DNA of 64,000 bases, taken from assembly GCF_042683125.1 (NCBI RefSeq), contig NZ_JBHUIY010000019.1:13524-77523 (forward strand), read 5' to 3'. Under the pieces are notes generated by a model that worked only from the letters and a program-made list of their open reading frames with translations, was not told the origin of the DNA and did no database searches. Positions 22,843 to 30,185 of the stretch are shown piece after piece. The position numbers and the translations under genes were made by a program. The DNA comes from Phaeospirillum tilakii. GTDB taxonomy: Bacteria; Pseudomonadota; Alphaproteobacteria; Rhodospirillales; Magnetospirillaceae. Each line of letters opens with the position of its first letter. Positions within the stretch are counted from its first letter, which is position 1.

Positions 22843-23208
22843 ATGCGCAAGATTCTGGCGGCGACCCTGGCGCTCGCGATCCTTGCCCCGGTCACGGCGC
22901 GGGCGGACGCCTATGTGATGCTGGGGTTCGGCACCCAGAAATGCGGCGAATACCGCGCCAGCGACCTGACCGACTCCGCCACCCGGGTCGGGCTCTATTC
23001 GTGGGTCGCGGGCTACCTGTCCGCCGTCAACCTGTTCACCGGCACCGCCCAGCACCGCATCCGCGACCTGTCGGGGATGTCGCAGGAGCTGGTGTTCGAC
23101 ACCCTCAACGCCTTCTGTGCCGCCCACCCCGATCAGGTGCTGTCGGTCGGCATCGACGAGATCATCAAGAAGCTGCCGGAAAAGGCCTACGGCCAGACCA
23201 CGCCCTAA
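22843..23208 (+). CDS. Small exported protein, HdeA/Rap1a-like size, unknown
   Basis: A 121-residue protein with a clear Sec signal peptide (residues 1-22, ILAATLALAILAPVTARAD). The mature part has two cysteines (KCGEYRASD and NAFCAAHPDQ) that could form a disulfide, and a conserved-looking LYSWVAGYLSAVNLF segment. Small periplasmic proteins with this Cys...W-GY...Cys plan include HdeA-type and Rap1a/Tai-type families, but I cannot place it with certainty. AGGAGGAA precedes the start. Its stop overlaps the cbiB stop by 4 bp on the opposite strand. Confidence 0.75.
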   Translation: MRKILAATLALAILAPVTARADAYVMLGFGTQKCGEYRASDLTDSATRVGLYSWVAGYLSAVNLFTGTAQHRIRDLSGMSQELVFDTLNAFCAAHPDQVLSVGIDEIIKKLPEKAYGQTTP

Positions 23209-24203
23209 AGGCGGGTCAGCCCGTCCTTCAGCCACAGCAGCAGCACCATCAGCCCGGCATCGAGCAGGCAGCCGACGCCGAACAGGTGCAGCGCGCGCAG
23301 GATGTCGCGGGCGTCGGCGTCCTGGCGGCCGCGCCCCATCCATTTCTCATCGACCACCAGCCCGGGATAGCGGCGCGGCCCGCCGAGGGCGAGGCCGAGC
23401 GCGCCGGCGCAGGCGGATTCCGGCCAGCCGGAATTGGGCGAGCGGTGATGGCGGGCGTCGCGCCAGGGGGTGACCAGGGCGGCGACGGGCCGGCCGCCAG
23501 GGACGAAGGGGGCAGCCAGCGCCAGCAGCAGCGCGGCGACGCGGGCCGGGATCAGGTTGAGCAGGTCGTCGAGCCGGGCCGAGACCATGCCGAAGGCGCG
23601 GTGACGCTCGGTGCGGTAGCCGACCATCGAATCGAGGGTGTTGACGGTCTTGTAGACGAACAGCCCGGGCAGGCCGAACAAGGCGTAGGCCAGCGCCGGG
23701 GCCACCACCGCGTCGGAGAAGTTTTCGGCCAGGGATTCGATCGCGGCGCGGGCGACCCCGGCGCGGTCGAGGCTGGCGGGATCGCGCCCGACCAGCCGTG
23801 ACACCGCATAGCGCCCGGCTTCGAGGCCGTTGTCGCGCAGCGCCACCGCGACGTCGTAGACATGGTCGAACAGCGAACGCTGGGCCAGCAGCACCACCAC
23901 GCAGAACAGTTCGAACAGCCAGGCCCAGGGCAGGGTGCGGGTGACGGCCTGGACCGCGAGGCCGGCCGCCGCCGCCGCCGCCACCAGCCCCAGCGCCATC
24001 GCCGCCCCCAGCCAGCCGCGCAGGGCGGCGGAGCGGTCGCGCCGGTTGAGCCGGCGGTCGAGCCAGCCGATCAGCGTGCCCACCGCCGCCACCGGATGGG
24101 GGAGGCGGCGGAACAGCCAGGGCAGATCGCCGAGCAGGCCGTCGAGGCCGATCGCCAGGATCAGGATCAGCAGCGGATCGGGAGCGGAGGCAAGGAGGGA
24201 CAC
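23205..24203 (-). CDS. cbiB: Adenosylcobinamide-phosphate synthase (CbiB/CobD)
   Basis: A 332-residue integral membrane enzyme that attaches the aminopropanol arm to adenosylcobyric acid in cobalamin biosynthesis. Family blocks seen: LDGLLGDLPWLFRRLPHPVAAVG at the N-terminus, SRLVGRDPASLDRAGVARA, ESLAENFSDAVVAPAL, VYKTVNTLDSMVGYRTERH, RLDDLLNLIPAR and RSPNSGWPESACAGALGL. The start is GTG at 24203 and the ribosome-binding site is weak. No other cob/cbi gene is adjacent. It would support the B12-dependent mutase and the B12 riboswitch present elsewhere in the window. Confidence 0.93.
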   Translation of the reverse strand: MSLLASAPDPLLILILAIGLDGLLGDLPWLFRRLPHPVAAVGTLIGWLDRRLNRRDRSAALRGWLGAAMALGLVAAAAAAGLAVQAVTRTLPWAWLFELFCVVVLLAQRSLFDHVYDVAVALRDNGLEAGRYAVSRLVGRDPASLDRAGVARAAIESLAENFSDAVVAPALAYALFGLPGLFVYKTVNTLDSMVGYRTERHRAFGMVSARLDDLLNLIPARVAALLLALAAPFVPGGRPVAALVTPWRDARHHRSPNSGWPESACAGALGLALGGPRRYPGLVVDEKWMGRGRQDADARDILRALHLFGVGCLLDAGLMVLLLWLKDGLTRL

Positions 24204-24241
24204 GGCACAACCAGCAGGTCAGCGGGAACGGGCGGAGAGCA

Positions 24242-24291
24242 AACAAAAGCCGCCCGGCCGCGACGCCCTGGGGCGGTCGCGATCCGGGCGG
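24242..24291 (-). terminator. Intrinsic terminator after the c-type cytochrome gene
   Basis: Two stacked stems (ccgcccgg with ccgggcgg, and cgcgac with gtcgcg, spanning 24250-24291). Read on the minus strand they are followed directly by TTTTGTTT. It lies just beyond the stop at 24308. Confidence 0.72.
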
Positions 24292-24307
24292 GACGACAAA
24301 GCGGGCG

Positions 24308-24685
24308 TCAGTTGTTCTTGGCGCCCTGTTTGATCCACAGGCGGAAGGCGTCGCGGTCGCACTGCGACAGCTTCTTCTTGCCGTGGGGCATCCGGATCGA
24401 GGGATCGACCTTGTGATCGATCAGACGCATCAGGCTGCTGGTGTCGGGTTCGCCGGGCACGATCATCGGCCCGAACTTGGTGCCCTTCATCAGCCCCTCG
24501 TAGGAACTGAGGTCGAGGCCGCTGGCCTCGGTGCCCTGGCCGCCGGGGTGATGGCATTCGAGACATCGACCGACGATGATAGGGCGGATGTCCTCGGAAT
24601 AACTGATGACCTCATCCTTGGCCCAGGCGGCCCCCGCCGGCCCGAGCAGGATCGCGACGGCGAACAGGGTAAGCGACCGTTTCAT
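24308..24685 (-). CDS. Small periplasmic c-type cytochrome
   Basis: A 125-residue protein with a signal peptide (residues 1-22, LFAVAILLGPAGAAWA) and a single heme c motif C41-LE-C44-H45. It has the surrounding pattern SEDIRPIIVGRCLECHHPGG typical of cytochrome c domains found in membrane-associated electron-transfer proteins. Met99 in IRMPHGKKKL is the likely distal ligand. GGGAGG precedes the start. Its gene lies downstream of trxA on the same strand, and it has its own strong terminator. The electron partner is not evident. Confidence 0.86.
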   Translation of the reverse strand: MKRSLTLFAVAILLGPAGAAWAKDEVISYSEDIRPIIVGRCLECHHPGGQGTEASGLDLSSYEGLMKGTKFGPMIVPGEPDTSSLMRLIDHKVDPSIRMPHGKKKLSQCDRDAFRLWIKQGAKNN

Positions 24686-24793
24686 GCTGGCCTCCCTCCC
24701 TCTGGAGACGATGATACGCGCTCCAGTTTCGCACAAGCGAGGCCAAATGCAATTGGCGTTGCGGGCGGGGCGGACATCTCCGCCCCGATCCAC

Positions 24794-25108
24794 TCACAAG
24801 CTTGACTCGACCCACTCGAACAACTTGCTTTTCGGCAGCGCGCCGACCTTGGTCGCGGTGACCGCCCCGTTCTTGAAGATCATCAGGGTGGGGATGCCGC
24901 GCACGCCGTATTTGCCCGGGGTGGCCGGGTTTTCGTCGATGTTGATCTTGGCGACGGTGATCTGCTCCGCCTTGTCGCGGGCCAGCTCTTCCAAGGTCGG
25001 GGCAAGCTGGCGGCAGGGGCCGCACCATTCCGCCCAGAAATCGACCAGGACCGGGCCGGCGGCCTGCAAGACCTCGGCCTCGAACGAGGAATCCGTCACA
25101 GTCTTCAT
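24794..25108 (-). CDS. trxA: Thioredoxin
   Basis: A 104-residue thioredoxin, a general cytosolic disulfide reductant. The active site is WAEWCGPCRQLAP (Cys29 and Cys32). Also seen are the cis-proline segment VRGIPTLMIFKNG and LVDFWAEW. No signal peptide is present. The start MKTVTDSSFE at 25108 gives the standard length. A 7-8 bp GC hairpin (24767-24786) follows the gene without a T-tract. Confidence 0.95.
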   Translation of the reverse strand: MKTVTDSSFEAEVLQAAGPVLVDFWAEWCGPCRQLAPTLEELARDKAEQITVAKINIDENPATPGKYGVRGIPTLMIFKNGAVTATKVGALPKSKLFEWVESSL

Positions 25109-25275
25109 TGAGCACGTTCCTTGTGTTTGCCGGGCCGCCGCGCGGCCCGGGACGAGCGGGAGAGTTTCCCGAATTGCCGGGACGAGCCGGAGATGCGGGC
25201 ACTGTAGCCGCAAACATGGGGCCTGTCACGATCGGGGGCAAGCCGCGCCTGGGGGGGGCCCTGCCCCGCTCCGCC

Positions 25276-25605
25276 TCAGTGAGTCCCGCCGCCGCCGAGA
25301 TTGAGCAGCACCACCCCCACCAGGATCAGCCCGATCCCCACCAGCGCCAGCGGCGGCAGCCTTTCGCCGAACCACAGCCAGCCGATCAGCGCCACCAGCA
25401 CCAGCCCGACCCCGGACCACACCGCATAGGCCACCCCGACCGGCACCGTCCGCAGCGCCTGGGACAGGCCATAGAAGGCCAGCCCGTAGCCGGCCACCAC
25501 CCCCAGCGCCGGCCACAGCCGGGTGAAACCGTCGCTGGCCTTCAGCGCCGAGGTGCCCGCCACCTCGGCCAGGATGGCGCCGCCGAGCCACAGCCAGGCC
25601 TGCAT
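25276..25605 (-). CDS. Small multidrug resistance (SMR) exporter, EmrE-like
   Basis: A 109-residue protein with four membrane helices, the standard SMR plan. The essential substrate/proton glutamate is Glu14 (GGAILAEVAGTSALKAS), at the same position as in EmrE. AYAVWSGVGLVLVALIGWLWFGE matches the quaternary-ammonium exporter branch rather than the guanidinium branch. The start at 25605 is supported by GGGAGC upstream. SMR proteins work as antiparallel dimers in the inner membrane. No second SMR gene is adjacent, so it should form homodimers. Confidence 0.9.
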   Translation of the reverse strand: MQAWLWLGGAILAEVAGTSALKASDGFTRLWPALGVVAGYGLAFYGLSQALRTVPVGVAYAVWSGVGLVLVALIGWLWFGERLPPLALVGIGLILVGVVLLNLGGGGTH

Positions 25606-25768
25606 CCGTCTGCTCCCGGGTTGGAGAAAGAACGGCCGGCGCCCACCGCCGGCCCCCTTCTGCTTTGCACCAAACCCGCCCCGGCGCAAGTCCGGCGGTG
25701 AAAGCGCCCCCTGTCCCCGGCCGCCCGGCTGCGGTAGGCTCGGACGGCAACAGCGAGGGAGGACGGCG

Positions 25769-27454
25769 ATGGCGCCGGCACCGCAAAGCGAAATCGCCAC
25801 CCTGATGGAGCAGGCCGCCGCCCGCTACCAGGCCGGCGACCTGGCCGGCGCGGCCGAGACCTATGGCGCGGTGCTGAAGCGCCAGCCCGACCGGGTCGAG
25901 GCCTGGTTCAACCTCGCCACCCTGCTCCAGTCGTTCGGCCAGCCCGAGGCGGCGGTGCGCGGCTATGACCAGACCCTCGCCCTGCGGCCCGAGCATGCCG
26001 ACGCCTGGCTCAATCGCGGCGTGGCGCTGAAAAGCCTCGGTCAGGCCGAGGCGGCGCTGGCCAGCTACGACCGCGCGGTGGCGCTGCGGCCGGACTATCC
26101 GCTGGCCTACAACAATCGCGGCAACCTGCTGAAGCAGATGGGGCGGGCCGACGCGGCGCGGGCCGATTACGACCGGGCGATCGCGTTGCAGCCGGCCTAT
26201 GCCTCGGCCTATTCCAATCGCGGCGCGCTGAAGGCCGATCTCGGCGATTACGCCGCCGGGCTGGTCGATTACGAGCGGGCGCTGGCCTGCGACCCCAGCC
26301 ACGCCGAGACCTGGTTCAACCGGGGCAACGCGCTGTGGGAGCTGGGCCGGGCGGAAGAGGCGCTGGTCAGCTACGAACGGGCGGCGGCGCTGCGGCCGGG
26401 CTATGTCGATGCCCACCTCAACCGGGGCGGCGTGCTGAAGGAATTGCGGCGGAGCGAGGCGGCGATCGAGTGTTTCGACACCGTGCTGACCATCGCCCCC
26501 GGCTTCGCCGAGGCCCGCTTCAACAAGGCGCTGTGCCGGCTCCAGCTCGGCCAGTGGGATCAGGCCTGGCAGGATTACGAATCGCGCTGGGGCACCGCGC
26601 TGATGCGCGGCTGGACCCGGCCGTTCCCGCAGCCGCACTGGCAGGGCGAGGACCTCGCCGGCCGCACCATCCTGCTTCATGCCGAGCAGGGCCTCGGCGA
26701 CACCCTGCAATTCTGCCGTTACGTCCCGCTGGTGGCGGCGCGCGGCGGCCGGGTGGTGCTGGAGGTCCAGCCCGGGCTGCGGCCGCTGCTGGCCGGGCTG
26801 ACCGGCGTGGCGTGGATGGTCGAGCGCGGCGAGGACCTGCCGCCGTTCGACCTGCATTGCCCGCTGCTGAGCCTGCCCCGGCTGTTCGCCACCAATCCGG
26901 CGACGATCCCGCCGCTGCCGCCCGGCCTCGCCGTGCCGTCCGAGCGGCTGGCGGCGTGGCGGGCGCGGCTGGGGCCGGCGACCCGGCCCCGGATCGGGCT
27001 GGCGTGGCGCGGCAGCCCGGTCCACCAGAACGACCGCCACCGCAGCCTGACGCTGGCCCAGATCGGGCCACTGCGCGGGGTCGGGGCCGAGCTGATCTCG
27101 GTGCAGAAGGACCTGCGCGCCGAGGACGCCGCCACCCTGCCGGCCTGGCCCGGCCTGCGCCATTTCGGCCCCGAGCTGGACGATTTCGCCGACACCGCCG
27201 CCTTGTGCACCCTGTGCGATCTGGTGATCGCGGTCGATACCAGCGTCGCCCATCTCGCCGCGACGCTGGGGCGGCCGACCTGGATCCTGCTGCCGGCCCG
27301 CAACACCGACTGGCGCTGGCTGCTCGACCGCGCCGATTCGCCCTGGTACCCCGCCGCGACCCTCTACCGCCAGCAGCGCGGCGAGCCGTGGCCGGCGGTG
27401 GTCGGGCGCGTCGCCGCCGATCTCGAGAATTTCCTCAGCCGATCGCCTGCTTGA
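25769..27454 (+). CDS. TPR protein with C-terminal glycosyltransferase-like domain (paralogue 1)
   Basis: A 561-residue protein. Residues 10-290 hold about eight tetratricopeptide repeats of the type AWLNRGVALKSLGQAEAALASY. The C-terminal 260 residues (from about 300) resemble the GT-B-fold domain found in many TPR-linked putative O-GlcNAc-transferase-like or heptosyltransferase-like proteins: LLHAEQGLGDTLQFCRYVPL, PRIGLAWRGSPVHQNDRHRS, DFADTAALCTLCDLVIAVDTS, VAHLAATLGRPTWILLP and WRWLLDRADSPWYP. GAGGGAGGA precedes the start. The closely related gene at 27775-30039 lies in the opposite direction. The substrate is unknown. Confidence 0.86.
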   Translation: MAPAPQSEIATLMEQAAARYQAGDLAGAAETYGAVLKRQPDRVEAWFNLATLLQSFGQPEAAVRGYDQTLALRPEHADAWLNRGVALKSLGQAEAALASYDRAVALRPDYPLAYNNRGNLLKQMGRADAARADYDRAIALQPAYASAYSNRGALKADLGDYAAGLVDYERALACDPSHAETWFNRGNALWELGRAEEALVSYERAAALRPGYVDAHLNRGGVLKELRRSEAAIECFDTVLTIAPGFAEARFNKALCRLQLGQWDQAWQDYESRWGTALMRGWTRPFPQPHWQGEDLAGRTILLHAEQGLGDTLQFCRYVPLVAARGGRVVLEVQPGLRPLLAGLTGVAWMVERGEDLPPFDLHCPLLSLPRLFATNPATIPPLPPGLAVPSERLAAWRARLGPATRPRIGLAWRGSPVHQNDRHRSLTLAQIGPLRGVGAELISVQKDLRAEDAATLPAWPGLRHFGPELDDFADTAALCTLCDLVIAVDTSVAHLAATLGRPTWILLPARNTDWRWLLDRADSPWYPAATLYRQQRGEPWPAVVGRVAADLENFLSRSPA

Positions 27455-27614
27455 GGCCGGTTTCCTCGGCCAGGGCGGCGAGCTTGTCGCGGGTGCGCGG
27501 GTCGCGCCGCAGCGAGGCCACCACCGCGCGGATCACCCCCGAGACGTAATCCTCGGAAAAGCGCCAGCGCCGGTTGATCCAGAAATATTTGCCGTCAAAG
27601 CTGATCTCGGGCAT
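27435..27614 (-). CDS. Conserved-looking 59-residue protein between the TPR paralogues
   Basis: A 59-residue frame, MPEISFDGKYFWINRRWRF to KQAIG. A strong ribosome-binding site (AGGGAGGGG) lies 6 nt before the ATG at 27614. Codon third positions are GC-rich as in real genes here, and the protein has a plausible globular mix of residues (aromatic N-terminus, then helix SLRRDPRTRDKLAALAEETG). It overlaps the end of the convergent TPR gene by 20 bp. No family is recognised. Confidence 0.7.
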   Translation of the reverse strand: MPEISFDGKYFWINRRWRFSEDYVSGVIRAVVASLRRDPRTRDKLAALAEETGLKQAIG

Positions 27615-27774
27615 CGGGTTCCCCTCCCTGGGCCGCCGGTGGCGGCGATGGGGGAGAAAAATAGCATGGCCGCGACCAGGGAGCGCGGTGACGGTTTCGG
27701 GACACCGCTTGGCCGAAAGGCTCCGCCTCTCGGCGCTCTCCGCGCGGGGCCGGCGGCCCCGCGACCCCGGTCGT

Positions 27775-30039
27775 TTACAGCCGGGCGGCGAGCGCGGCGA
27801 TCAGGCCGGCCCAGTCGCCGGGCTCGGTCTGACGGGCCAGGGTGACACTGGGGTACCAGGGCGAATCGGTCCGGTCGAGCAGCCAGCGCCAATCGACATT
27901 GTGGCGGGGCAGCAGGAGCCAGGTCGGCCGCCCCAGCGCGCCGGCAAGGTGGGCGACGCTGGTATCGACGCTGACCACCGCATCGCACAGGGCGCACAAG
28001 GCGGCGGTGTCGGCGAAGTCGGTCAGGTCGGGGCCGAAATGGCGCAGGCCGGACAGCGCCGCCAGCGCGGGGCGGTCGGCGGGGCGGATCTCCTTCTGCA
28101 ACGAGATCAGCTCGAGTCCGGCCGTCAGCAGCGGCGCGAACAGCGCCAGCGGCAGGCTGCGGTTGCGGTCGTTGCGGTGGGCGGGATTGCCGCTCCAGGC
28201 CAGCCCGATCCGCCTGGCCGGGGCCGGGCCCAGCCGCTGCCGCCACGCCGCCAGCCGGGCCGGATCGGCGGCGAGATAGGCGGGCGCGGCCGGCAGGGTG
28301 GCGAGGGTGGTGCCCAGCGCCAACGGCAGGCTCAGCAGCGGGCAATGCAGGTCGAAATCGGGCAGCGGCGCGCCCTTGGCGATCAGTTCGGCCCCGCCGG
28401 CCAGGGTGGCGAGCAGCGGCAGCAGCGACCGTTCCGCCTCCAGCACCACCCGGCCGCCGCGCGCCGCCACCAGCGGGACGAAGCGGCAGAACTGGAGGGT
28501 ATCGCCGAGGCCCTGTTCGGCATGCAGCAGCAGGGTGCGGCCGGCGAAATCCTCGCCGCGCCATTGCGGCTGGACGAAATCGCGCCGGACCCGGCGCAGG
28601 GCGCCGCAGCGCCAGCGCGCCTCGTAGCCGGCCCAGCCCTCGGCCCAGGCCCCGGCCTGCAACTGGCACAGCGCCTTGTTCCAGGCGGCATCGGCATAAT
28701 CGGGCCGCAGCGCCAGGGCGCGGTCGAAATCGGCCAGCGCCGCGTCGCGACGGCCGAGTTCCTTCAGCACGTTGCCGCGATTGCTGTAGCCCTCGGCGAA
28801 ATCGGGCTTCAGCGCCAGGGCGCGGTCGTAGCTGGCCAGCGCCGCCTCGAAGCGGCCGAGGTCGTACAGCGCGTTGCCCTGGTTGCTGTAGCTTTCGGCG
28901 AAATCGGGCTTCAGCGCCAGCGCGGCGGCGTAGCAGGGCAGCGCCTCCTCCGCCCGGCCGAGCTGCTTGAGGGCGTTGCCCCGGTTGCCATGCGCCTCGG
29001 CCAAGGCGGGATCGAGCGCGATCGCCCGCTCGAAGCTGTCCAGCGCCTCGGCGAAGCGGTCGAGATCGGCCAGCACGATCCCCCGGTTGAGCCAGGCCTC
29101 GGCATGGTCGGGCCGGCGGGCCAGCGCGGCGTCATAGGCGCCAACCGCCTCGGCCGACCGCCCCAGCGCCTTCAGCACCTTGGCCCGGCCGTAATGGATC
29201 TCGCCCGGGGCGGCGGCGCCGGCCAGGGCCAGGGCGCGGTCGTAGCTGGCGAGCGCCTCGTCCCTCCGCCCCAGTTCGCACAGGGCGTTGCCGCGATTGG
29301 ACAGGCTTTCGACCCGGTCCGGCTTCAGCGCCAGGGCCCGGTCGTAACTGTCGAGCGCCTCGGCGAACCGGTCGAGCGCCTGGAGCGCGTTGCCGCGATT
29401 GACCAGCGCCTCGGCATGGTCGGGCTTCAGCGCCAGGGCGCGGTCGTAGCTGGCGAGCGCCTCGGCCGGCCGGCCCAACTCGGCCAGGGCGTTGCCGCGA
29501 TTGTAATGCGCCTCGACATAAGCCGGCCGCAGCGCGATCGCCCGGTCATAGGCCTCGACCGCCGCCTCGATCCGGCCGAGATCCTTCAGCGCCCCCCCCC
29601 GGTTGAAATGGGGATCGGGATGATCCGGCCGCAGCGCGATCGCCCGGTCGTAGCTGGCCAGCGCCTCGTCGGCGCGGCCGAGCAGATGGAGAATGTTGGC
29701 GCGGTTGCCGTGCGTTTCCGCCTGGGTCGGGGCCAACGCGATCGCCCGGTCGAAATCGGCCAGCGCGCCGGCGAGATCGCCCAGCATCTTGCGGACATTG
29801 CCGCGATTGCCGTGGGCCCCGGCATGGCCGGGATTGACCGCCAGCGCCCGGTCGAGCATCGCCCGCGCCTCGGCCCCCCGCCCGCTTTGGGCCAGACAGA
29901 CCCCGAGCAGGTTGAGCGCGTCGAACTGGCGGGGGAGGAGCTTCAGGACCTGCCGGTAGGCGGCGGCGGCGGCCTCGATCCGGCCGGCCCGATGATGGGC
30001 CAGCCCTTCCTGCAACAGAAGCCGGGGATCCTTGCCCAT
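27775..30039 (-). CDS. TPR protein with C-terminal glycosyltransferase-like domain (paralogue 2)
   Basis: A 754-residue protein with about thirteen tetratricopeptide repeats (residues 5-460), several almost identical to each other (ALASYDRALALKPD repeated with small changes), followed by the same C-terminal domain as the gene at 25769. Blocks in the domain: LLLHAEQGLGDTLQFCRFVPL, RRIGLAWSGNPAHRNDRNRS, DFADTAALCALCDAVVSVDTS and WRWLLDRTDSPWYP. The extra length relative to its paralogue is all in the repeat region, which suggests repeat expansion. No signal peptide is seen. A role in protein or surface glycosylation is inferred from the fold only. Confidence 0.86.
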   Translation of the reverse strand: MGKDPRLLLQEGLAHHRAGRIEAAAAAYRQVLKLLPRQFDALNLLGVCLAQSGRGAEARAMLDRALAVNPGHAGAHGNRGNVRKMLGDLAGALADFDRAIALAPTQAETHGNRANILHLLGRADEALASYDRAIALRPDHPDPHFNRGGALKDLGRIEAAVEAYDRAIALRPAYVEAHYNRGNALAELGRPAEALASYDRALALKPDHAEALVNRGNALQALDRFAEALDSYDRALALKPDRVESLSNRGNALCELGRRDEALASYDRALALAGAAAPGEIHYGRAKVLKALGRSAEAVGAYDAALARRPDHAEAWLNRGIVLADLDRFAEALDSFERAIALDPALAEAHGNRGNALKQLGRAEEALPCYAAALALKPDFAESYSNQGNALYDLGRFEAALASYDRALALKPDFAEGYSNRGNVLKELGRRDAALADFDRALALRPDYADAAWNKALCQLQAGAWAEGWAGYEARWRCGALRRVRRDFVQPQWRGEDFAGRTLLLHAEQGLGDTLQFCRFVPLVAARGGRVVLEAERSLLPLLATLAGGAELIAKGAPLPDFDLHCPLLSLPLALGTTLATLPAAPAYLAADPARLAAWRQRLGPAPARRIGLAWSGNPAHRNDRNRSLPLALFAPLLTAGLELISLQKEIRPADRPALAALSGLRHFGPDLTDFADTAALCALCDAVVSVDTSVAHLAGALGRPTWLLLPRHNVDWRWLLDRTDSPWYPSVTLARQTEPGDWAGLIAALAARL

Positions 30040-30055
30040 CCGCGCCTCGCGACTA

Positions 30056-30178
30056 TGCGGGGCTGCCGCCCCGGCCCCGCCCGGAGGCTGGCGCCTCCGG
30101 ACCTCCCCCTTTTTTTACAAAAAGAAGGGGGTCCGGGGCATCGCCCCGGCCGGGCCCGCGGGCGGGAGCCCGCGTAAC
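30056..30178. repeat. Intergenic palindromic repeat, family A, copy 6
   Basis: Starts with gcggggctgccgccccg, has cggaggctggcgcctccg, a T-rich centre (ccccctttttttacaaaaag), then gggggtccggggcatcgccc and gcgggcgggagcccgc. It lies between the secA stop and the downstream TPR start on the same strand. Confidence 0.8.
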
Positions 30179-30185
30179 CTAAACG

